A program made the position numbers and the translations under genes. 51,816 bases of DNA, taken from positions 1-51,816 of the IMG/VR virus record IMGVR_UViG_3300005827_000005; one strand, written 5' to 3'. Each line of letters opens with the position of its first letter. Position 1 is the first letter of the stretch. Below are positions 15,504 through 24,081 of this stretch, one piece after another. Origin of the DNA: a virus. Below the pieces are notes generated by a model. That model was not told where the DNA came from and ran no database searches. It worked only from the letters and a program-made list of their open reading frames with translations.

Positions 15504-15980
15504 ATGGCTATTAAGTTAGAAAAGAAAAGAAATTTATCTTGTATTGAATTTATTTCTAAAAATGATGATGCTTTAGATTTAGAGAGAAGTAATATTGAAG
15601 AATATGAAAAAACAGGTGATGTAATTCATCTTGTTTTTTTAGCAGATAAAGAACCAACTAAATTTATTTGTAACTTTCAATTAAAAGCAAATGAATTAGC
15701 AAACATTAAAAACTCAATGCTTAGTGGTGTTGATTCAGATGGTAAACCTAATATTTCTTTAGGTTCTTGGACATACAGAGTTGTTAAGTACGTTCTTAAA
15801 GATATTCAAAACCCAAATTATTTAAATCCTGAAGAAAAAATAGTTTTCAAAAAAGATTCTCAAGGTTATGTACATGATGAATTAATGGTTATTCTTGATA
15901 ATACAGGAATAGCTTCTGAAATTTTTTCTATGTATACAACATTAACTACAAGTGAATCTAAACAAAACGCAAAAAACTAA
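15504..15980 (+). CDS. Tail assembly chaperone, G-type
   Basis: 158 residues. It corresponds to lambda gpG, which coats the tape measure during tail assembly. It lies between tube and tape-measure genes, as expected. The sequence is compact and acidic (DVIHLVFLADKEP, NISLGSWTYRVVKYV). It ends ...QNAKN with the slippery A-AAA-AAC immediately before TAA, so some ribosomes continue in the -1 frame to make the longer G-T product. RBS GGAG at 15491-15494. Confidence 0.85.
   Translation: MAIKLEKKRNLSCIEFISKNDDALDLERSNIEEYEKTGDVIHLVFLADKEPTKFICNFQLKANELANIKNSMLSGVDSDGKPNISLGSWTYRVVKYVLKDIQNPNYLNPEEKIVFKKDSQGYVHDELMVILDNTGIASEIFSMYTTLTTSESKQNAKN
15971..15977 (+). promoter_or_regulatory. -1 programmed frameshift site A-AAA-AAC
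   Basis: The zero frame reads GCA-AAA-AAC-TAA, so the heptamer A_AAA_AAC is correctly phased and is followed directly by the stop. After a -1 slip the frame reads CTA-ATA-TTG-GCG-CTT-ATT and stays open to 16390. The downstream ORF has no ATG and no ribosome site of its own. Confidence 0.9.
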
Positions 15981-16390
15981 TATTGGCGCTTATTGATTTA
16001 CATTTTGCTGATGACAAAATAAAAGTTACTTACGATTGTAATAATTGCATAAAAAATACTAAGAATTTTATTACTCGTAAATGTGAGCAAGATGGTTTTA
16101 ATAATCACGCCGAAAGACCGATAGACAAGTTGAGTTATAGATATACATTTTGTGTTGGTAAAGCAACTTGGTATGAAGAAATAATAGATTTATTTGACTT
16201 GTGTATTGTTGCTTATGAAACTGGAATAATGCCTAACTATGGTGGTTTTTTAGATCAAGAAGAAACTTTTAGGGAAATATTTCCGATGTTTGTTCAGAGA
16301 TGGAAAAGAAGAAATTATAACAGTGTTTGGTTAGATGTTAGTGATTTTTCTAGGATGATTTTAGAATCTATTTTTGGCAAAAAAAGATAA
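15977..16390 (+). CDS. T-part of the tail assembly chaperone (made by -1 frameshift)
   Basis: 137 codons translated as an extension of the upstream G protein, giving a fusion of about 295 residues. The first in-frame start is a TTG at 15983 without a Shine-Dalgarno, so independent translation is unlikely. It contains YDCNNCIKN, a cysteine-containing N-terminus, and WKRRNYNSVWLDVSDFSRM near the end. By analogy with lambda gpGT it recruits tail tube protein to the tape measure. It ends 13 bases before the tape-measure start. Confidence 0.85.
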   Translation, partial: LILALIDLHFADDKIKVTYDCNNCIKNTKNFITRKCEQDGFNNHAERPIDKLSYRYTFCVGKATWYEEIIDLFDLCIVAYETGIMPNYGGFLDQEETFREIFPMFVQRWKRRNYNSVWLDVSDFSRMILESIFGKKR

Positions 16391-16403
16391 TAAAGGTTGA
16401 TTT

Positions 16404-19400
16404 ATGGCAGTTAGCAAAACTATGGATTTTAATATAAATCTAGAAGCTAAAAACAATATGAGTAATAGCCTAGATGCTATAAGTCAATCTATAAGCGATT
16501 TAATAGAAGTATACGATAAATCTATTCAATCAATAAAACAAGCAGTAAAAGAGTATATAAGTAATAAAGAAGCAATAAAATCTACTAAAGAAGCTTATGA
16601 ATCTACTTACAAAGCGATACATAAGTTTGATGAATCAGTATTGCAATCATCTACTTCAATTCAAAAGTTTTCTAATCAAATGAATTTTAGTATTTCTGGT
16701 ATTGGAAACTTTACTAAATTAATAACTAATTTAGTGATTGAATTAGATAGATTAACAAAACCTGAAACACTAAAAAGAACTTCTGACTTATTTGCTATAT
16801 TCGCTGCAATGACAAAATTAAGGGGATTTGATCAATTATCTAGTGGTATTTATAAAGTTTCACTAGCTATTAATTCACTTTCTAAAAAATCTTCTGATTT
16901 AAGAAGTTCTTTAACTGGTGATTTTGGCGATACATCTTTAAAAGCTAGGATGTATATGGGAGACACTAGCGCTTCTGTTGAATATTTGAAAAATTCTATA
17001 GTTGATTTATCTGGAACAATGGTTTCTGCAACAAAAAGCGTATTTGACTATGCAAAATCATTTATACAAGTAACTACTAATATTACAATGACTGCTCAAG
17101 CATTAAATACCTTAGTTACACCTGAAAACGCTAAAAACATTTCAAATATTTTTGCTGTTTTATCTGCTGGTTCTGAAATTAAAGGTTTTGATAATGTATC
17201 GAAACAATTAATGATGATATCAGATTCAAGCAGAAATGCATCTATTCAATTGCAAGATATGAAAGATAAACAAGAATCATTAACAAGTAGATTAGAGCAA
17301 GCAGCAAATGCTTCTAGATTGTATGTTAGTGCGATTTCAATGTTAAAAACAATTGGAATAGCTGCTGTTATAGGTACTGCAACAGGTTTTCTATATAGAT
17401 TCGCTAAAACTACAGAATACGGTAATAATTTAATAAATAACTGGATAAGCAGTTTTAATATATACGTAGATATTTTTAAAACATTTAGTAAAACTTTATA
17501 CGAAACTTCACCAGCAATATCTAAATTAATGATTATGCTGGTTGAATTATCTTCTGGATTTTCTTTATTAGGAAATTATTTAAGTTCATCTGATGATAAA
17601 TTTACACAATTTATAGGAAATATTTTTAGAAATTCTGCATTAACTGGTTTTGCTATTGGTGCAGTTTTAAACATTACGCTTAGGACTATTGGTGATGGAT
17701 TAGCTTCAATAGGTAAAATGCTAGATGAATCAATGACTAAGTTTGAAGAAAAATTTACTAAATCACAAAACGTAATGTCACAGTTTCAATTTGTTATAAA
17801 TGGTTTAACTCGTGATTTAGGAGAAGCTACAACTGGTGGTTTAGAAATGTGGAATAAAAAATTAGTAGAAATGCAAGATACAACTAAATTTGCTACTGTT
17901 GATATTGCTAAATCTATGAAAATGATTATTTCAGAAGGTGCTAGATTTGGTTTAACAACAGAACAAATATCTAACTTGATAACTAAATCAGGTGATATTG
18001 CTAGTTCTTATTCAATGGATGTTGTTGATTCAGCAAACATGATAACAAATGCATTAGCTGGACAAACTCAATCATTTGTAAACTTAGGTATTAGTGTTAA
18101 CGATGCTGCAAATGCTCATTCTGATTTATTTTTAATGATGGGAAAATCTTCTGATAAACTAACTAAACAAGAACAAGCGTTAGTTAAATATGATTTGATA
18201 ATGAAAGAAACTAGTTCAATTATTGGAGCTGCTACAAATGAATTAAATACAATTGCAGGAGCAACAGCTAAATATGAACGTGCTGTTGTTAATGTTCAAG
18301 TTAAAATGGGTACAATGGCATTTATTGCAGAAAATTTAATAGCAGCAAAAACAAAACTATTTGAAATTTTAAATAAACTTCCTAATAGTTTTTATATTGT
18401 TGCTGGTAGCGTTCAGGATTTATTATCATTTTTTCTTCCAGTTATTGGTGTTGTTATTAAATTCGGTACTTATATTTTAGCTGCTACAACAGTAATGAAG
18501 TTATTTAATGCTTATGCTGCTTCTACAGTAATAAGTAACACGGCTTTAGGTCGTTCAATTTTATTTGTTGCTAATTCTTTAAATGTTCAAACAATAGCAA
18601 TGACTGGAAGCAAAGAATTATTAATAAACTTAGGGAATATTTTAAAAGGCGCAATGTCACTTTCATTAGTTGCTTTTACTGCATTATTAAATCAAGCTAA
18701 ATTAGCACTAATTTCATTCTCTAAGGTTATTTGGAGTACTACAATAGCAGTATTATCAAACCCTTTGTTTTGGAAAGTAGCTATTATTGTTGGTTCTATA
18801 ATAGCTGTAATAGAAGCTATGAAACAACTTTATGAACAAGTTGATTTTGTAAGAGAAGGTATAGATAACTTAAAGAAAGAATTTATAGGTTTATTTAGTT
18901 CATTAGATAAAAATGTATCTTCTTTAAGTTCTATTAGTAATATTTTTATGGAACTTACACAAAATATTTTAGGTATTACAAAAATAATTGTAGGTGGTTT
19001 TGTTGCTGGTATTTATTCATTATCTAGTGCCTATTCTTTTTTAAGAGGTGTTTTATCAACGGATGAAAAAGAACAAGAAGAGTGGAATAATAAAGCTGAA
19101 GATGCAAGAGATAAAATAATACAATTATCTAAATTTATGTCTAAGGCTTCTGATGAAGTTACGCTACTCGGTGGAAAAACAGCATATGCAGCAACTCAAA
19201 TGAGTGTGGCAGATAAAAACGCTAAAAAATATAGTGACACATTAGAAAAATTAGTTTCATTTCAAATGAAAGATTTTAATGAAGAATCTGAGAGATTAAA
19301 AATTACTGGTAATGAATTCAAACAGGCTTTAGAAAAGCAAGAAGAAGCAATAAGAAATTTAACTAAAGCAAGACAAGAAAATTTAGAAATTGAAGATAAA

Positions 19401-22400
19401 GCTAAAGGTATTGCCGAAGCGCAAAAAGAATTGATAAAAGCAAATATGGAAGTTGAAAAACTTTCAAATGATACAATAAAAAAGATACGAGAAGATTCTT
19501 TAAAAGCAAGGATAGAGGAATTAAAGAAATCAGAAAAAGTTGTAGAATCTATAAAATTAGAGAATAAAGAAAAGTTACGTTTGTTCGATGAACAAATTAA
19601 TAATTTAAAAACTCTTGGAAGTCTTACAAAAAAACAACAAGATGATATTAATGAAGCAAGAAAAAATATTGTAAATTCAGGTTTAGCTGAAGTTGAATCA
19701 GAACAGAATAAAAAAGCTTTAGAAGATTATAATAAGATAAAAAACAGTAAAGAAAACTTATTAGAATCTATTAAAAAAGAAAATTTAGATCAAATATCTT
19801 CTATTGAAGGAGTTAGGGAATTACGTTTAAAAGAAATTGAAGATAATAGAAAAATTTTAAGAGATAAAGGAATTTTAAATAATGAAAGAAAAAAAGAACT
19901 AGATTTAGTTGAATCATTAGTAAATAAGAATTCTGATTTAGAAAAAAATAAAGCTTTATTGGAACAGCAAAAAGCATCTACAGAAATTCTAGTTGAAAAT
20001 AAGAAGATGATAATTGATATGAATAAAGATCAATTAGCTAAGATTGATATAATTGATGTTGAAAATCAATTATTATTAGATCAAATTGATATTAAAATGT
20101 TAGATAATAAACTTAGCGTTGAATCTATGAGATTATTACAACAACAAAAAGATTTGATAAAACAAAAAGGTGAAAAAGATAAGTCTTTAATTACTATAGA
20201 TGAAGTAATAAGCAGACGTGTTGATATTATAGTTGGTAAGAATGATTTAAATAAAGAGATGTACAAATCAGCGCTTGAATTTTCAATGCAAATTTCTGAT
20301 GCTATTAATATTGGTTCAAGAAAAGGTTTTAGTGAGATATCATCTTATATTTTAGATGCCGCTAAGTTTGCTTACAATATTTTTGATAAGACGTTCATTA
20401 CTCCTATTAAGGATTTGTATGAGGGATTATCTACCGGTGAAACTAATTTCACTGGAATAAAAGATAGTATCAAACTAGGTTCAGAAATATTTTTAAACAA
20501 TCAACTTACCGTTGTTGAAAAAATTGGATTGGCTTTTACATCTGGTACTTCATTAATTTCATCGACACTGCAAACGGCTGGTGCTGCATTAAATGCTGTA
20601 TTAACTGGTAAGCCATTAGATTTTATGGCAAGCATTTTAGAAACTATAAATAATTTACCTGAAAATTTGATGAAAATATTAGATAGATTTGATTCTGTAA
20701 TTTCTAGTTTGCTTGATAAATTTCCGCAAATGGTAACTAAATTAATTCAAAGATTACCAGAAGTGTTTAAAAAATTATTCGATGCCTTGCCGAAAATAGT
20801 TGATAACATAGCTAAATCATTACCTATTTTAGTTAAAACAATTGTTGATATGTTACCTGAAATGATTAAAAAAGTTGGTGCTGAATTGCCAAAATTATTA
20901 TCAGCTATATTCGATGGAATAATTGCTATTATCGATAGATTACCTGATATTATTGATTCTCTACTTGAAGCACTTCCTAAATTTATAGAAATGTTTTTCC
21001 AAAAATTGCCAGAATTATTTAGGTCAATATTTAGAGCTATACCAAAAATAATAGTTTCAATCTTAGAGAATCTACCTGATATTTTGGAGAGTTTAATTTC
21101 TGGAATAATTGGCGCTGTTGGTGAAATTGTTACAGCGTTTGTTGATGAATTTTTGTTAAAAGGAGGGCTTGAAAAAATAATAGTAGGAATAATTAAAGCT
21201 GTTCCTAGGATAGCCGTTGCATTAGTACATGGAATTCTAACAGGTTTATTACGCGGAATTAAATCATTCGGTAATTTATTTGGAGGAAAAATTAAACTAC
21301 CAGAAGAAATAACAAATTTACCTGAAAAGATTTCTGAAGGAGCTAAAAAGCTAGGTACTGATATTGGTAAATCTGTTTCTCAAGTATTTAGCGTTAAAGA
21401 CTTAAATGAAAATGCAAAGAATTTAGATATCGGTGAAAAAATGTCAAGCGCTATTAATGGTGCTATTACTAATTTTTCAAACGCTACGCAGAATTCTATG
21501 AATTTATTTATAAACGGTTTAAAAGCAGCATGGCAATGGGTATTAGATAATATTTGGAATCCTATTTTTAATTCTATAAAAACTGTATGGTTATGGGTTT
21601 ATGATAATGTTTTAAAACCTATTTGGGATGGTTTACTAGGTATATGGCAGTGGGTTAATGATAGTGTTATAACTCCCATGATAATTGCTATTCAATCTGT
21701 TTGGCAGTGGGTTAATGATAAAGTAATAACTCCTGTTGTTTCTGCATTAACTACATTGTGGACATGGGTTAAAGAAAAAATATTAGACCCTATAGTTTCT
21801 GCTTTTCAATCAACATTTCAATTTATTGGCGATAAGGTATTTAACCCTATTGTGAAAGCATTTGATACTATATTTACTTTTTTAGGTGAAAAAGTTTTAG
21901 CTCCAATGGTAAAAACATTAGGTTCTATATTTGATCCATTAACAAAAGCATTTAATAGTTTAGGAAAAATATTTGAACCAATAACAAAAGCATTTAACAG
22001 TTTAGGAAAAATATTTGAACCAATAACAAAAGTATTTTCTGATTTAGGAAAAAGTTTAGAATCTATCACAAAACCTTTTGACCAATTAAGCAAGTCTTTG
22101 AGCAGTTTTTCAGGCGGTGGAATATCAAATATAACAGGCGGTGGAGGCGGTGGAAATACTGTAACTAATGCAATTTCTAGTGTAGGAAAATCTTTAGGAT
22201 TTGCAAATGGTGGTTTGGTATATGCTGCTGAGGGACAGTATATAAATTTCAAGCCTCGCGGTACAGATACTGTTCCAGCTATGTTAACGCAAGGAGAATA
22301 TGTAGTTAAACGTGATGCTGTTAAAAGCCTTGGGTTATCTACAATGAATTCAATTAACAGCGGTGTACTTCCTTCGAGCGGTTCTAGTATTGTTATTCAA

Positions 22401-22538
22401 AAAATAGAAATAAATGCAAAAACTAATTTAGATGCTGACGGAATAAGAAGGGAAGTTATTCCAGCAATTGAAAAACATTTGTTAAAAAAATCTCAAGAAG
22501 GTCAAAGGATTATCGATCCAAAAGGAGTTAGAATATAA
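16404..22538 (+). CDS. Tape measure protein
   Basis: 2044 residues, the largest gene. It sets tail length and exits with the DNA at infection. Long helical and coiled-coil stretches (about 950-1280, K/E-rich) and hydrophobic segments (about 310-330, 665-700 and 795-815) are typical. Residues about 1430-1590 are a run of LP-x-x-hydrophobic helices. About 1709-1800 carry repeated WxWV...P motifs (WQWVND, WTWVKE). Residues about 1846-1873 are an exact 14-residue tandem repeat. The C-terminus FANGGLVYAAEGQ...RGTDTVPAMLTQGEYVVKRD is a family hallmark. The length predicts a tail near 300 nm. Confidence 0.93.
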   Translation: MAVSKTMDFNINLEAKNNMSNSLDAISQSISDLIEVYDKSIQSIKQAVKEYISNKEAIKSTKEAYESTYKAIHKFDESVLQSSTSIQKFSNQMNFSISGIGNFTKLITNLVIELDRLTKPETLKRTSDLFAIFAAMTKLRGFDQLSSGIYKVSLAINSLSKKSSDLRSSLTGDFGDTSLKARMYMGDTSASVEYLKNSIVDLSGTMVSATKSVFDYAKSFIQVTTNITMTAQALNTLVTPENAKNISNIFAVLSAGSEIKGFDNVSKQLMMISDSSRNASIQLQDMKDKQESLTSRLEQAANASRLYVSAISMLKTIGIAAVIGTATGFLYRFAKTTEYGNNLINNWISSFNIYVDIFKTFSKTLYETSPAISKLMIMLVELSSGFSLLGNYLSSSDDKFTQFIGNIFRNSALTGFAIGAVLNITLRTIGDGLASIGKMLDESMTKFEEKFTKSQNVMSQFQFVINGLTRDLGEATTGGLEMWNKKLVEMQDTTKFATVDIAKSMKMIISEGARFGLTTEQISNLITKSGDIASSYSMDVVDSANMITNALAGQTQSFVNLGISVNDAANAHSDLFLMMGKSSDKLTKQEQALVKYDLIMKETSSIIGAATNELNTIAGATAKYERAVVNVQVKMGTMAFIAENLIAAKTKLFEILNKLPNSFYIVAGSVQDLLSFFLPVIGVVIKFGTYILAATTVMKLFNAYAASTVISNTALGRSILFVANSLNVQTIAMTGSKELLINLGNILKGAMSLSLVAFTALLNQAKLALISFSKVIWSTTIAVLSNPLFWKVAIIVGSIIAVIEAMKQLYEQVDFVREGIDNLKKEFIGLFSSLDKNVSSLSSISNIFMELTQNILGITKIIVGGFVAGIYSLSSAYSFLRGVLSTDEKEQEEWNNKAEDARDKIIQLSKFMSKASDEVTLLGGKTAYAATQMSVADKNAKKYSDTLEKLVSFQMKDFNEESERLKITGNEFKQALEKQEEAIRNLTKARQENLEIEDKAKGIAEAQKELIKANMEVEKLSNDTIKKIREDSLKARIEELKKSEKVVESIKLENKEKLRLFDEQINNLKTLGSLTKKQQDDINEARKNIVNSGLAEVESEQNKKALEDYNKIKNSKENLLESIKKENLDQISSIEGVRELRLKEIEDNRKILRDKGILNNERKKELDLVESLVNKNSDLEKNKALLEQQKASTEILVENKKMIIDMNKDQLAKIDIIDVENQLLLDQIDIKMLDNKLSVESMRLLQQQKDLIKQKGEKDKSLITIDEVISRRVDIIVGKNDLNKEMYKSALEFSMQISDAINIGSRKGFSEISSYILDAAKFAYNIFDKTFITPIKDLYEGLSTGETNFTGIKDSIKLGSEIFLNNQLTVVEKIGLAFTSGTSLISSTLQTAGAALNAVLTGKPLDFMASILETINNLPENLMKILDRFDSVISSLLDKFPQMVTKLIQRLPEVFKKLFDALPKIVDNIAKSLPILVKTIVDMLPEMIKKVGAELPKLLSAIFDGIIAIIDRLPDIIDSLLEALPKFIEMFFQKLPELFRSIFRAIPKIIVSILENLPDILESLISGIIGAVGEIVTAFVDEFLLKGGLEKIIVGIIKAVPRIAVALVHGILTGLLRGIKSFGNLFGGKIKLPEEITNLPEKISEGAKKLGTDIGKSVSQVFSVKDLNENAKNLDIGEKMSSAINGAITNFSNATQNSMNLFINGLKAAWQWVLDNIWNPIFNSIKTVWLWVYDNVLKPIWDGLLGIWQWVNDSVITPMIIAIQSVWQWVNDKVITPVVSALTTLWTWVKEKILDPIVSAFQSTFQFIGDKVFNPIVKAFDTIFTFLGEKVLAPMVKTLGSIFDPLTKAFNSLGKIFEPITKAFNSLGKIFEPITKVFSDLGKSLESITKPFDQLSKSLSSFSGGGISNITGGGGGGNTVTNAISSVGKSLGFANGGLVYAAEGQYINFKPRGTDTVPAMLTQGEYVVKRDAVKSLGLSTMNSINSGVLPSSGSSIVIQKIEINAKTNLDADGIRREVIPAIEKHLLKKSQEGQRIIDPKGVRI
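21941..22024 (+). repeat. 42-bp tandem repeat inside the tape measure gene
   Basis: Two adjacent 42-bp units (21941-21982 and 21983-22024) differ at one position (AAT against AAC). A third, decayed unit follows. Each encodes 14 residues around KAFNSLGKIFEPIT. Confidence 0.9.
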
Positions 22539-24079
22539 TGACAACTCAAGAATTAGGTTATTTAGATAATCCATATCTTCAAGATAATTATGCCTCTGGT
22601 GAGATTCATGATTTTCAAGGTATTCAATTGAATATGGTTGTTAATAACAATGTTTTTTCAACAGGTATTCAATCATATTTAATTGTTAATTACATAAATA
22701 GTTCTCAAGTACAAGTAAATTTGACTGTTGACAAACAACAATCTTTAGGCGCACAGGTATTAGCTGTAGCAAGCGGTTTAAATTTATCTAATATTCAAAT
22801 TAATCAGCAAGTGTTGAGTGGTTTAAAAAATTTAGGTATATCAGTTAATGCAGATAAATTAAGACATGCATTGTGCGAGTATTATTTAAATGAAGGATAT
22901 TTATCAGAATCATATTTATCTGAATGCATGGAAGCATTCGAGCATGTTCAGATAAAATTCGTTATAGATAACATTCAAAATAAAACAGGTGTTCAGTTAA
23001 ATGCAGTAATAGGAAATTCAGGAAGCCAAGGCTCACAAATAAAATCAGTAGTTACCAAAGATATTAGTACAGGAATTCAAATTAAATCATTGATTACTAA
23101 TAATTATATTGTTGGTACACAAGTAAAAATGGTAATAGATAAATTAAGGTCTATCGGTGTTCAAACTAAATTAGTCGTTAATAAGTCTTTTGCTAACGGT
23201 GTTCAGGTTATTAGAGTTCAATCTCTAGTATCAAACGCACAAATTACGATGGTTATTTACAATACTACTCAAATTAGATTCATGTGGGATTTTCCAAGTC
23301 GAGGAATTGCAGCATTGGGCGGTGATAATTGGATGGCATCTTCAACAGCAGTAGGTGATTTTTTATCTAAAAATTTAAACACAGATATTATTGAGCAAGT
23401 TTGGCGTTCTACAAATGATCCTAGCTATCAAACTTTAACTTGTGATACTGGGATTGTGCAAGGTGTTCCGATTGATACAATAGCTATCCTTGGACACAAC
23501 TTAACTAAGTCTGCTAACGTACAAGTTCAAGGCTCAAATGATAACTTTGCAACAGCTCCTAATATTACTTATAACATGTTAGTAGAATCTGATAACATGT
23601 ATTATATTTCCCCTGAATTTCCTACGGTTCAAGCGCAAAATAGATATTGGAGATTTATAATTGAAGATGTAACTAATCCTGATGGATTTATTGAGATTGG
23701 CTCTATTGTTTTCGGAACTTCAGAGCTATTTAATATTTATGAATCTTTTTCAAATCCTGTTAAATTTGGATATAAACATTTTAAAGATTCTATTCAGACA
23801 GAAGGTTTTACTACAACTTCAAACGATAGAGCTTTAAAGAAAATATTGGGATTGAAATTTGAAAGATTAAATTACTATAAAGGTAATTACAGAATTATAG
23901 ATGAGATAATTAATACTTGTCGAACTAGTATGAAATTTTTGATTATCCCAACGCCAAAAAATCCTTCTAGGTATGCATTGTTTGGAAAATTGCAGCAGAT
24001 TCCTGATTTAAATTTTGAAGGAATTTCCACAACAGATGAGTATGTTGATTTAGAATTAAACATAGATGAGAGTTTATAA
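22538..24079 (+). CDS. Distal tail protein with GxQ repeats and a discoidin-like domain
   Basis: 513 residues, starting in a TAATG overlap with the tape-measure stop. Residues 28-245 contain about 13 copies of a roughly 14-residue repeat, G-x-Q-(I/V/L)-x3-V-(I/V), for example GIQLNMVVNN, GVQLNAVIGN, GTQVKMVIDK and GVQTKLVVNK. An irregular segment (about 105-135) interrupts the series. Residues about 245-400 resemble a galactose-binding/discoidin-type sandwich: DTIAILGHNLTKSANVQVQG, then RYWRFIIEDVTNPDGFIEIG. The C-terminus resembles a tail-hub binding module. Role inferred from position and the sugar-binding look. Confidence 0.6.
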   Translation: MTTQELGYLDNPYLQDNYASGEIHDFQGIQLNMVVNNNVFSTGIQSYLIVNYINSSQVQVNLTVDKQQSLGAQVLAVASGLNLSNIQINQQVLSGLKNLGISVNADKLRHALCEYYLNEGYLSESYLSECMEAFEHVQIKFVIDNIQNKTGVQLNAVIGNSGSQGSQIKSVVTKDISTGIQIKSLITNNYIVGTQVKMVIDKLRSIGVQTKLVVNKSFANGVQVIRVQSLVSNAQITMVIYNTTQIRFMWDFPSRGIAALGGDNWMASSTAVGDFLSKNLNTDIIEQVWRSTNDPSYQTLTCDTGIVQGVPIDTIAILGHNLTKSANVQVQGSNDNFATAPNITYNMLVESDNMYYISPEFPTVQAQNRYWRFIIEDVTNPDGFIEIGSIVFGTSELFNIYESFSNPVKFGYKHFKDSIQTEGFTTTSNDRALKKILGLKFERLNYYKGNYRIIDEIINTCRTSMKFLIIPTPKNPSRYALFGKLQQIPDLNFEGISTTDEYVDLELNIDESL

Positions 24080-24081
24080 AA

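Noticed and set aside
21818-22252. 144-residue minus-strand ORF within the tape measure gene
   Set aside because: A shadow of the repeated tape-measure sequence; its own repeats mirror the 42-bp units.
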